The notes under the pieces are model-generated. The model saw nothing but the letters and a program-made list of their open reading frames with translations. It was not told the DNA's origin and ran no database searches. 64,000 bases of DNA. It comes from CAZUYC01 sp964624475. Its GTDB lineage: Bacteria; Myxococcota_A; UBA9160; SMWR01. Of the stretch, positions 9,501 through 17,410 are shown piece after piece. The position numbers were made by a program, and so were the translations under genes. Where the stretch lies: contig CAZUYC010000112.1 in NCBI GenBank assembly GCA_964624475.1, forward strand, positions 51,510 to 115,509. The letters are read 5' to 3'. Position 1 is the stretch's first letter. Every line of letters begins with the position of its first letter.

Positions 9501-9845
9501 AGGATCGAGGAAGCGCTGCCTGAGCGCGAACGCGAGAGCCTGGCACGCGGGCTCCGGGCGCGCCCCACAGGTGCGGAAGCGCTCAGCGTCGTCGACTACC
9601 TCTACCTCGGGCAGCTGCCGCCCCTCCTGTTCGTGCCAGATGTCTGGCAGGAGGCCCGCGGCCGCTTCAGCGGGGCACAGGACGCGAAGCAACGACTCCA
9701 GGTTGCTATCAGCCAGATCGCGCCCGTGCGCAACGAGATCGCCCACGTCCGCGAGGTTGAGCGCGACCGCCTTCTTCGCGCGAGCGTCGCGTGCGCCGAC
9801 GTGTTCGAGATGCTGCAAGGCAGCTCATCGCGGTCAGGGACTTGA
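6599..9845 (+). CDS. GmrSD/DUF262-type restriction protein with Mrr N-terminal and HEPN-like C-terminal domains, frameshifted
   Basis: Two overlapping frames (6599-8779 and 8592-9845) read as one protein of about 1080 residues. Residues 1-90 match the Mrr N-terminal winged helix (SLMLPLLKLTGDGQHHTLAE; YLRKAGLL). Residues about 115-290 are unassigned. From about 340 comes a DUF262/GmrS-like domain with LPDLQRPFVW and IDGQQRLTSLYAV, the nucleotide-handling DGQQR signature. The second frame supplies the GmrD/DUF1524 nuclease motif AHHLFPEAWL and ends with a helical domain carrying PVRNEIAHVREV, an R-x4-H motif as in HEPN RNases of Swt1 type. GmrSD proteins cut modified phage DNA, so a defence role is likely. 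The frame change is at about 8592-8625, where one base must be skipped: either a natural mutation or a sequencing error. Codon use is less GC-rich than in neighbours, suggesting acquisition. Confidence 0.75.
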
Positions 9846-9897
9846 GTCAGGGAGAGAACGCGTTCCTTGGGTGAGCGATCGCCTCGAGGAGAGCTAC

Positions 9898-10027
9898 ATG
9901 GCGCAGAGGTCGATCTTCGGTCCCTTCTTCGCGACCATGCTGCTCACGGTGGTACCTCTACCTCGTCGCGACACTTGCCGTGTGGTTCATGCTTCTCCGC
10001 GCGGCGTTCGCCTACCTTCGCGCCTAG
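9898..10027 (+). pseudogene. Small membrane protein ORF with an apparent frameshift
   Basis: An ATG at 9898 after GAGGAG opens a frame beginning MAQRSIFGPFFATMLLTV. At about 9950 the hydrophobic reading moves by one base into WYLYLVATLAVWFMLLRAA and ends at TAG 10025-10027. Joined, the two parts give a roughly 43-residue protein with one or two membrane segments and an RBS, which is more gene-like than either frame alone. Two missing bases (TG) near 9950 would restore it. I recognise no family. It lies between the frameshifted restriction gene and the converging ABC transporter gene. Confidence 0.4.
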
Positions 10028-10040
10028 CCGGCCCGGCGGC

Positions 10041-11801
10041 TCACACCGCCAGCAGGCGGCCCGGGCCGCCGTCCTGCGGCGCGATCGTCCAGCGGCGCGC
10101 GTGGTAGGCGACCACGGCGGGCCGGTGCGCCGCGGTGATCACCGCGGTGCGCGGCAGGCGCTGCGCCAGGAGCTCGTAGACGCGCCGCTCCATCGCCTCG
10201 TCGAGGGCCGAGGTCGCCTTGTCCAGGAAGAGCCACTCGGGCTCGTGGAGGAAGACCCGGACGAACGCCAGGCGCTGGCGCTCGTCGTCCGAGAGCTCCT
10301 GATCCCAGGACTCGACCGCGTCGAGGCGCCCCTCGAGGTGCCCGAGCCCGAGCAGCCGCAGCGTCTCGCGGATGCGCTCGTCCGCGAAGGCCCCTGCGGG
10401 CGCCGGGAAGGAGGCGGCGGCGCGGAACGATCCGAGCGGGAGGTAGGCCCGCTCCGGCACGAAGAGCAGCCGGTCGCGCTGCGGCAGCTCGACGCGCCCC
10501 GACCCGAAGGGCCAGATCCCGGCGATCGCGCGCAAGAGGATCGTCTTCCCGGAGCCCGAGGCGCCCGTCACGGCGACCCGCTCCCCCGCGAGGACGCGGG
10601 CGCTCGCGCCGGCGATCAGCGGCGTCCCATCGGGCGCCTCGAGGAGCAGATCCGAGAGCCGCAGCTCCGCGGCCCCGCCCGTCACGACCTCGATCCGCGG
10701 CGTCGCAAACTCACGCTCGGTCGCGTCCATCACCTCGGCGAAGGCCGCCAGCCGCTCGATGTTCGCCCGCCAGCGCGCGATCTCCTGGTAGGCGTTCACG
10801 AACCAGATCAGCGCTCCGGAGACGTGCCCGTAGGCGATCCGCATCTGCACGATGCTGCCGAGCGTGATCAGGTGGGCGAAGTAGGCCGGCGCCGCGACGA
10901 GCACCGGCACCATCTCGTTGGCGTGCCCGAGGCCCGTCGTCGTGAGCGAGAGGTTCCGCTGCGCGCGGATCAGCTGCCACCAGTTGCGGATCACCTGGAC
11001 GAAGCGCGCCAGCGCGTTGCTCCGCTCGGCCGACTCTCCGCGCGAGAGGACGACGGCCTCGACGTTGTCGCGGAAGCGGACGAGGCCGTAGCGGAAGTCC
11101 GCCTCGAGGCGCAGCTTGTCGAAGTTGATCGGGACCAGGCGGCGGCCGACGACGTGCGTGATCCACATCGAGAAGAAGGCGTAGACCGCGGCCACCCAGA
11201 TCATCAGGCCGGGCAGCTGGAACTCGCTGCCCGCGACGCGGATCGGCCACTCGCTCGACTCTCGCCAGAGCAGCCCTCCGAACGAGGCGAGGGTGGCGAC
11301 GGCCGCCAGCAGCGAGAGCGAGAGCCCGAGCGCGCTCGCGACGAAATCGCGCACGTCCTCCTGGATGCGCTGGTCCGGGTTGTCGATCGCGCTGCCGTGG
11401 AGCTTGCTCTGCACGTAGGTCCGGGCGCCGATCCAGCGCTCGACATAGTGCGCGGTGAGGCCGCGCCGCCAGCGCATCTCGAGCGTCTGGCGCAGGAAGA
11501 TGCGATAGGTCGAGGCGAGGACGAAGACCAGCGTCACGACGAGGAAGAAGCCGATCGAGGCGAAGAAGGCGTCGGCGCGCTTCAGCTCCAAGGCGTCGAA
11601 GATGCGGCGATGGGCGTCGGAGATCAGCACGTTGGTCCAGACCGTGGCGAGCTCGAGGGCGATCGCGCCGAGGAGCAGCGCCACGCCGCGCGCCGCGTCG
11701 GGCGAGCTCCAGTAGACCCGCAGGAGGCGCCAGAGGGCGCGGGCGAAGCGGCGGCCGACGACGGAGGGCCTGCGCGCCCCCGGCCGCGACGGCTCCGCCA
11801 C
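10041..11801 (-). CDS. YddA/SbmA-type ABC transporter, fused permease and ATPase
   Basis: A 586-residue half-transporter of the group that includes YddA and the BacA/SbmA-related membrane domain, which moves peptides or vitamin-like compounds. The first 330 residues hold about six membrane helices, with the family segment RRGLTAHYVERWIGARTYV near 140 and DNPDQRIQEDV near 165. The ATPase part has Walker A GASGSGKT near 414, LSDDERQRLAFVR as an altered signature near 505, and LFLDKATSALDE near 528. Here the usual catalytic Glu after Walker B is Lys, so ATP hydrolysis may be slow or need a partner. I have seen similar variants in this family but cannot verify how common they are. The GTG start at 11801 directly abuts the TAG of the esterase gene, so the two form an operon. 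Confidence 0.85.
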   Translation of the reverse strand: MAEPSRPGARRPSVVGRRFARALWRLLRVYWSSPDAARGVALLLGAIALELATVWTNVLISDAHRRIFDALELKRADAFFASIGFFLVVTLVFVLASTYRIFLRQTLEMRWRRGLTAHYVERWIGARTYVQSKLHGSAIDNPDQRIQEDVRDFVASALGLSLSLLAAVATLASFGGLLWRESSEWPIRVAGSEFQLPGLMIWVAAVYAFFSMWITHVVGRRLVPINFDKLRLEADFRYGLVRFRDNVEAVVLSRGESAERSNALARFVQVIRNWWQLIRAQRNLSLTTTGLGHANEMVPVLVAAPAYFAHLITLGSIVQMRIAYGHVSGALIWFVNAYQEIARWRANIERLAAFAEVMDATEREFATPRIEVVTGGAAELRLSDLLLEAPDGTPLIAGASARVLAGERVAVTGASGSGKTILLRAIAGIWPFGSGRVELPQRDRLLFVPERAYLPLGSFRAAASFPAPAGAFADERIRETLRLLGLGHLEGRLDAVESWDQELSDDERQRLAFVRVFLHEPEWLFLDKATSALDEAMERRVYELLAQRLPRTAVITAAHRPAVVAYHARRWTIAPQDGGPGRLLAV

Positions 11802-13709
11802 CTAGCCCCCGGCCGCGACGTCGGCGGCGTCGCGCCAGGGGTAGTCGGCGATCGGGTATGCGGCGCAGCCGGCGCTCGCGTAGCGCTGCGCGTCGAAGGC
11901 CCGGCCCCAGCGCGCGAGCCGAAAGTACACGGCGCAGCGGTCGCGCTGGGTCGCGAGCCGCGGGTCGGCGCCGATCGCGGCGATGACCTGCTCCTCGGTC
12001 ACCGCATCTGTGTCCATGCGCACGCCGCCATCCGCCGGGGTGTCGAAGACCAGGGTGCGCGGCGCGTCCTCGGCGTCCGACCAGGGCGCCCACTCGGGGA
12101 GGTCGGCGCGCCGGCCGCGACCCGGCGCGCCGGCGTACGCGAACTCCGCCCAGTAGGACATCATCTGCCCCGAGAGCAGCTCGCGACCCACGGCGTTCCC
12201 CGGCGTGAAGAGCCGCCGGCTCATCGGCCCGAGGTCCCAGTGCCCGAAGACGAAGGGGATCTCGAAGCCGTGCGCCGCGCCGACGAGCTTCGCGAGGTCC
12301 GCGAGATGGAAGAGGTTCGGCTCCTCGTCCCAGTCGAAGCGGTAGACGAAGACCCCGGGCGCGCCCGCCGCGGCCAGCGCCGACGCCGGCCCGTCCACGG
12401 CGGTCGCCTTCCACCAGCGGCTCATGTGCTCGGCCAGGACCTGGTAGCGCTCCTCGTCGTGCAGGCGCGGCAGGAGGCCGAGCCACCAGGTGGCGAGCTC
12501 GCGGTCGAAGACCAGGAAGAGCTTGTTCTCGTCGCGGTTGGTGCCGAGCACGACCGGCACGCGCTGGAAGGCTCCGCGCGCGAGCCGCGCGGGGATCGGC
12601 TCCCGCGGCAGGACCGCGCCGTCGCGGAAGAGCTGCGGGACGTCGATCAGGCCCTCGTCCTCCTCCGTCACGTAGGCGGCCATGAGCTCCGCGGGGCTCT
12701 TGGCGCGCAGGTAGCGGAGGGTCTCGGAGGCCTGCATCGAGGCGACGAGCGCCTTCGCGGCATCGCGCGACCCGGCGCGGCCGTCGGCCACGAGCAGGCG
12801 CAGGAGCACCTCGCCCGAGCTGTTCCGCTCGCCCGGGTCCGCGTCGTCCGCGAGGTTCTCGGCCTCCGCCGGCGGCGTCGTCTCCGTGCCGCCGCTCTGG
12901 GCGATCGCGCGCTGGAAGAGCCCGGCGGCCGGGTCCGCGACGAGGAGCGAAAGGACGTTTCTCGCCCCGGCGGACTCCCCGAAGATCGTGACCTTCCCGG
13001 GGTTGCCGCCGAAGGCGGCGATGTTGGCGCGCACCCACTCGAGGGAGCGCACGAGGTCCTGGGTCCCGTAGTTGCCCGATCGGTCCGCGGCGGTCGCGCC
13101 CTCGCCGCGGAGGGCCGCGTGCGAGAGCCAGCCGAGCGGGCCGAGCCTGTAGTTCACGGCGACCACGACCACCTGCTCGCGCGCGGCGAGGTGGCCGCCG
13201 TCGTAGAAGCGCGCGCCCCCCACGACGTTCCCGCCGCCGTGGATCCAGACCATCACCGGCAGCCCGGCCCCGGCGGCGGGCACCGCCCCGGGCGCGGCGC
13301 GCGGCGCCCACACGTCGAGTCTCAGGCAGTCCTCCGCTCCGACCGCGGTCCCGGCCGGGGCGCTCGCGTCGCCGCCCATCGAGCTCGCGAGCTGCGGGCA
13401 GACGGATCCCGGGGCGAGCGCCTCGCGCGTCGCGCTCCAGGGCGCCGCCGGCCGCGGCGCCCGCCAGCGCAGCTCCCCGACCGGCGCCTGTGCGTACGGG
13501 ATCCCCCGCCAGGCGTGGCTCCCGTACGGCGAGACGAAGCCCACGACGGGGCCGGCGGGTGGGTGGCGCAGGCTCGCGCGGTCGGGCGCCGGCGGCGCGG
13601 GCGCGCGCGAGCAGGCCCCCCCGGCGAGCGCGGCGAGGAGCAGCGCCCGCCTGCGCTGCCTTCCACATCGGGTGCGACGGGTCGAGCGACGGAGCTGCGG
13701 ATTCGCCAT
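11802..13709 (-). CDS. Exported type-B carboxylesterase
   Basis: A 635-residue alpha/beta hydrolase of the carboxylesterase/cholinesterase family, which hydrolyses carboxylic esters. An arginine-rich N-terminus followed by ALLLAALAGGAC (Cys33) looks like a signal peptide, possibly of a lipoprotein, although the position three before Cys is Gly rather than Leu. PVMVWIHGGGN near 155 is the oxyanion-hole segment, TIFGESAGA near 245 carries the nucleophilic Ser, LGTNRDENKLF near 390 probably the acidic residue, and GAAHGFEIPFVFGH near 480 the His. FAYAGAPGRG...LPEWAPWS near 540 is the family's C-terminal signature. The start at 13709 gives the signal peptide. The stop touches the ABC transporter start with no gap, so the exporter may handle a compound related to its substrate; that is inference. 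Confidence 0.88.
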   Translation of the reverse strand: MANPQLRRSTRRTRCGRQRRRALLLAALAGGACSRAPAPPAPDRASLRHPPAGPVVGFVSPYGSHAWRGIPYAQAPVGELRWRAPRPAAPWSATREALAPGSVCPQLASSMGGDASAPAGTAVGAEDCLRLDVWAPRAAPGAVPAAGAGLPVMVWIHGGGNVVGGARFYDGGHLAAREQVVVVAVNYRLGPLGWLSHAALRGEGATAADRSGNYGTQDLVRSLEWVRANIAAFGGNPGKVTIFGESAGARNVLSLLVADPAAGLFQRAIAQSGGTETTPPAEAENLADDADPGERNSSGEVLLRLLVADGRAGSRDAAKALVASMQASETLRYLRAKSPAELMAAYVTEEDEGLIDVPQLFRDGAVLPREPIPARLARGAFQRVPVVLGTNRDENKLFLVFDRELATWWLGLLPRLHDEERYQVLAEHMSRWWKATAVDGPASALAAAGAPGVFVYRFDWDEEPNLFHLADLAKLVGAAHGFEIPFVFGHWDLGPMSRRLFTPGNAVGRELLSGQMMSYWAEFAYAGAPGRGRRADLPEWAPWSDAEDAPRTLVFDTPADGGVRMDTDAVTEEQVIAAIGADPRLATQRDRCAVYFRLARWGRAFDAQRYASAGCAAYPIADYPWRDAADVAAGG

Positions 13710-13841
13710 GGCATCCCCCCAGGCGCGCGGTGGCGCGCACGCCGCTCGATCATAGCTTCGACTCGTTGCGCCGGGCGCATCGACCGCGGGATACTGGGCC
13801 CTCGCAGCCCACTTCGAATGCGGGGCGGGGAGGGAAGCGGC

Positions 13842-14612
13842 ATGAGCCGGCTCGCAGGCAAGGTGGCGTTCATCACCGGGGCGGCTTCCGGGATCGGAGG
13901 CGCGTGCGCGGAGCGCTTCGCCCGGGAGGGGGCGAGCATCGCCGGGCTCGACGTGCAGAAGCCGGCGGACGCCGCGTGGCGCAAGGTCGTCGAGTCGGCG
14001 CCCGACGCCGTCTTCCTCGAGGCCGACGTGCGGGACGAGGCCGCGGTCGAGCGCGCCGTCGCGACCTGCGCGCAACGCTTCGGGCGGATCGACGTGCTCG
14101 TGAACGCGGCCGGCGTCACGTCCGTGGGCGGCGTCGACGGCCTCGACGCCGCCGAGTGGGACCGCGTCGTCGACATCAACCTGAAGGGCACCTTCCTGGT
14201 CTCGAAGCACGTGCTGCGGCGCATGCTGGCGCAGCGCTCCGGCAGCGTGATCCACCTGGCGAGCGTCGAGGGCCTCGAGGGGATGCCGCAGCAGGCCGCC
14301 TACAACGCTTCGAAGGGCGGCGTCGTGCTCCTCACCAAGAGCATGGCGGCCGACTACGGGCCGCAGGGGATCCGGGTGAACTGCCTCTGCCCGGGCTACA
14401 TCGTGACCCCGATGACGGCGCTCCTCGAGTCGCCCGGGCTCGAGCGCGTGCGCGAGGAGTTCATCCGGGCGCACCTGCTCGGTCGCCCCGGACGCCCCGA
14501 GGAGGTCGCGGCGGCGGCGCTCTTCCTCGCCTCCGAGGACGCTTCCTTCGTGACCGGCGCGGCGCTCGTCGTCGACGGCGGCTTCACCGCCGCGCGGCGG
14601 ATCGGAGCGTAG
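13842..14612 (+). CDS. Short-chain dehydrogenase/reductase
   Basis: A 256-residue classical SDR that oxidises or reduces an alcohol or ketone with NAD(P). TGAASGIG at residues 11-18 binds the cofactor; Asp in GLDVQ near 37 suggests NAD. NAAGV near 89 and NLKGTF near 112 are structural motifs, and the catalytic Ser and YNASK (Tyr near 149) are in place. CPGYIVTPM and LVVDGGF close the fold as expected. The ATG at 13842 follows AGGGAAGCGG, a plausible RBS. It is transcribed away from the esterase, sharing a 130-bp divergent region. The substrate cannot be predicted. Confidence 0.88.
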   Translation: MSRLAGKVAFITGAASGIGGACAERFAREGASIAGLDVQKPADAAWRKVVESAPDAVFLEADVRDEAAVERAVATCAQRFGRIDVLVNAAGVTSVGGVDGLDAAEWDRVVDINLKGTFLVSKHVLRRMLAQRSGSVIHLASVEGLEGMPQQAAYNASKGGVVLLTKSMAADYGPQGIRVNCLCPGYIVTPMTALLESPGLERVREEFIRAHLLGRPGRPEEVAAAALFLASEDASFVTGAALVVDGGFTAARRIGA

Positions 14613-14653
14613 GTTCTAGCGCGGGCGGCGTCGCTCGATCCCCCTCCATCATC

Positions 14654-15850
14654 CTACGCGGGGCGACGGCGGAAGGCCAGGCGCATCAGTCCGCGCGTGA
14701 AGGGTCGGAGCGCGCGGCCGAGCAGGCGCTGCCCGAGCATCGGCACGGGGGTATTGGCGGCGGAGCGGAAGGCGCCGAGCGAGAGCTCGTCGCGCAGGTC
14801 GGCGGTGATCATGCGCACGGGCGCGTCGAGGGGAATGCCGGTGCCGTCGGCGATCCGCACCATGCGTTCGAAGTTCGCGGCGACGGCCGCGGCGTCGACG
14901 AGGCCCGCCGGGCCGAGCGCCGCGAGCAGCCGCTCGCGCGCGCGCTCGAGCGCTGCATCGTCCTCGCCGACGAGGGCGTCCGCGAGGGCGACGAGCGCTT
15001 CGCCGTGCGCGACGCCGCTCGAAACCTTCGCGTCGGTCACCGCGCGCACCTCGACCGCCTCGCCCGAGATCTCGCTGCTCACCCGGAGCAGCAGGGTGTG
15101 TGCCGTCGTTCAGTAGAAGCACTCGCGCAGCGCCGAGACCCGGGCCGCGAGCAGCTCGACCTGCCGCCGATCGAGGGAGCCCCGGCCGCGCGAGAGGTCC
15201 ATCATCTCCTCGAGCGTCAGGTAGTGCGCGCGCGAGAGATCCTTGAGCCCGCGCACCTCGTCGGGGACGAGCGAGAGCGCGCGGATCACGTTGGGCGTGC
15301 GCCCGTCCCAGAGGTCCGCCTCCCCGCCCTCGGGCTGCCCCTGCGGCAGCATGGCGACCCACGCGCCCTCCCTGCGCGCCGCCTTGGGGCGGTGGCGCCG
15401 GGGCTCGCCGGGCCGCGGCGTGGGCAGCGGGTGCAGAGGCGCCCCGATCCCGCGGCAGAAGGCGTCGATGTTCACCAGGGTGGCCACCACGCCGAGCAGC
15501 TCCACGTAGCGGCCCTCGCCGAGCCCGCTGGCGAGGATCCCGTCGAACCACTTGCGCGTGAGCCGCGCCGGATCGCTCGCGATGCGGTGCGCGGCGTCCA
15601 CGGCCGAGGCGGGCAGGCCCCCGTCGTCTCCGTCGTGCTCGCCGGCCACGAACCCCGGGGAGAGCGCGGTCCTGCGGTCGCGGCAGAGGCGGCAGCGCGC
15701 CGCAGCGCGCACCATCGCCGCGATGGCGATGCGCTCGGCTCCGGTCCACCACGTGCCGGCCGAGGCGAGGCGGGCGAAGGCGCGGTCGTGCGCCGCGACG
15801 AGGTCGTCGCGCACCGCAATCGCCGCCCCGGCGTAGGAAACCAGCGCCAT
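14654..15850 (-). CDS. AhpD-like (carboxymuconolactone decarboxylase fold) selenoprotein, UGA decoded as Sec
   Basis: Two ORFs in the same frame, 15850-15110 and 15082-14654, are separated only by TGA at 15112-15110. Read through, they give one 398-residue protein whose active site is C-F-Y-U followed by TTAHTLLL, with Sec at position 247. In relatives this place is the AhpD CxxC redox pair in front of TTxH. AhpD-fold proteins use this pair in peroxide or thiol chemistry. Homology runs on both sides of the UGA: LLAARVSALREC before it, SSEISGEAV after it. NVIRALSLVPDEVR near 210 and an N-terminal CRLC pair near 55 are also visible. A SECIS-like hairpin follows the UGA (separate entry). The gene is last in a run msrA, lipase-maturation-factor, ahpD, 42 bases after the previous stop. 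A selD fusion lies nearby. If Sec is not inserted, a 246-residue fragment would result. Confidence 0.82.
15074..15112 (-). promoter_or_regulatory. UGA codon with downstream bacterial SECIS-type hairpin
   Basis: After the UGA (15112-15110) come 17 bases, then a perfect 7-bp stem GCTGCTC (15092-15086) with GAGCAGC (15080-15074), closing a 5-base loop CGGGT. The loop starts 24 bases after the UGA and has G as its second base. This fits what is known of bacterial SECIS elements: an apical loop about 16-37 bases from the UGA with a G in its first two positions. An additional U-G wobble pair can extend the stem. SelB binding is inferred. Confidence 0.68.
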
Positions 15851-15892
15851 CGCGATCCCTCCCGCGGGCCGCGCCCCCCGAGGCGGGCGCCC

Positions 15893-17410
15893 TCACGGCT
15901 CAGCATGCCACACCGGCGCGAGCCTGCCCTCTCGCAGCTCGAGCGCGGCGCAGAAGCGCCCGAGCGGCTCGCGGCGCCACCAGGCCACCTCGCCGGGCGC
16001 GGCGAAACGGTAGCGCCAGAGGTCGGCGCGCACGGAGCGGGGCGGCCGCTCGGGGAACGGGTTCTCGGCGAGCAGGCGCAGCACCGCGGGCTCGCCTTCC
16101 AGCAGGCGCAGGAAGAGCCCCGCGAGCCACGGGCTCGATTCGCAGCGGTCGAGCGCGGCGAACCACAGCTGCCAGTCGAGGCGCGGGAGGTGGAGCGGGG
16201 CGAAGCGCGGCGCGCGCGCGAGCGGCCCGGGCTTGTAGCGGAAGACGTACGGGCGCCAGGTCGATCCATCGTCGCTCCCGAGCACCTCGACCTCCGGTCG
16301 CTCGGTCGTCATCACGGCGAAGAGCCCGTAGGGGTTCGCCACGAAGAAGGGGGCGAGCCGCTGCTGGAGCGCGAGCAGCGCCCGAGGCACGGGGATGGCG
16401 AGGTCGAGGCGAGCCAGCGCCGAGAGTAGGGAGAGGCCGAGGAGACCGCCGGCCGCGAGCGCGAAGCCGGCGCGCCGGATGCGCCGCCACGGCCCGCGAG
16501 CGGGCGCGACGGCGGGATCCGCCGGCGCCGCCGGGCGCAGCCGCGCGGGCAGGAAGCGCGCCAGCGCCCGGTCGTCGAGGAGGGTCGCGCAGAGCACGAG
16601 CGCGAGCGCGTTGAAGAAGCCGTAGTTCCCCGTCGCCGCGATCAGCAGCTGGAAGCTGGCAATGCCGGCGCAGGCGACGAGGCGTCCGCGCCGGCCGGCG
16701 AAGATCAGGAGCGGCAGCGCGAGCTCGACGGCGAGCGAGGCGAGCGTCGCGGCGCGCAGGCCGGCGCCCGGGAGCTGGTGCGCGAGCCAGCTCGACCAGG
16801 TCGGGATCGGCTGCGTCTCGAAGTGGTAGTAGAGGGCGCGGAGATCGCGCCAGCTCGGGTCGCCGGAGAGGAGCTTCACGGCGCCCGACATGAACACGAG
16901 CTTCGCGAGCAGGCAGCGCGGCAGCCAGATCGCGAGCGGATGCGGCGGCCCGGAGGCCCGACGGAACGGGAGCAGGCCCCCCGGCGCCACGAGCACCGCG
17001 AGCAGACCCGTCTCGAGGAGCAGCGTGTCCCACTGGTAGGCGAGGAAGATCCCGCCGGCGGAGACGAGCGAGAGATAGAGGGCGAAGAGCCCGGCGAGCG
17101 CGAGGCGCGGCGCGACGCCCAGCAGGACGGCGACCGCGAGCGCGACACCGCCGGCGCAGAGCGCGTGCAGCGCCGCGTCGCTCGCGCCGAGCCAGAGCAG
17201 CGTCGGGCGTTCGAGCCAGGCGTCCTCCCCGCGCCACTCGCGCAGGCGCGCGAGGAGCCGCGCCGCCGGCGCGATCCCGCGGCTCCCGAGGAGGCCCTCG
17301 AGCTGCACCCAGAGCGACGCGAAGGCCACCAGGTAGACGCCGCCGAGACCGGAGACGAACGCCCGGACGACGAGCCGGATCTCGGTCGCTGCGCGCGCCG
17401 GCCCCGTCAG
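15893..17410 (-). CDS. Lipase maturation factor (LMF1)-like membrane protein
   Basis: About 505 residues with roughly eight to ten membrane helices. The N-terminal part (YLVAFASLWVQLEGLLGSRG; FLAYQWDTLLLETG; LLAKLVFMSGAVKLLSGDPS) matches the lipase-maturation-factor / HTTM-type family. WYRYRF-like and PLGRF segments at the C-terminus also fit. Eukaryotic LMF1 helps lipases fold in the ER; the bacterial role is unknown, although thiol-redox functions have been proposed. No ATG, GTG or TTG precedes the conserved N-terminus. The best start is a CTG at 17410 that overlaps the msrA stop as CTGA, which would make translation coupled. A GTG a few codons inside the first helix is the alternative. It lies between msrA and the selenoprotein gene on the same strand. 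Confidence 0.78.
   Translation of the reverse strand: MTGPARAATEIRLVVRAFVSGLGGVYLVAFASLWVQLEGLLGSRGIAPAARLLARLREWRGEDAWLERPTLLWLGASDAALHALCAGGVALAVAVLLGVAPRLALAGLFALYLSLVSAGGIFLAYQWDTLLLETGLLAVLVAPGGLLPFRRASGPPHPLAIWLPRCLLAKLVFMSGAVKLLSGDPSWRDLRALYYHFETQPIPTWSSWLAHQLPGAGLRAATLASLAVELALPLLIFAGRRGRLVACAGIASFQLLIAATGNYGFFNALALVLCATLLDDRALARFLPARLRPAAPADPAVAPARGPWRRIRRAGFALAAGGLLGLSLLSALARLDLAIPVPRALLALQQRLAPFFVANPYGLFAVMTTERPEVEVLGSDDGSTWRPYVFRYKPGPLARAPRFAPLHLPRLDWQLWFAALDRCESSPWLAGLFLRLLEGEPAVLRLLAENPFPERPPRSVRADLWRYRFAAPGEVAWWRREPLGRFCAALELREGRLAPVWHAEP

Noticed and set aside
9867..13841. Very long plus-strand open frame running into the SDR gene
   Set aside because: Only the last 257 codons (from 13842) look like protein; the rest is antisense to the ABC transporter and esterase genes.
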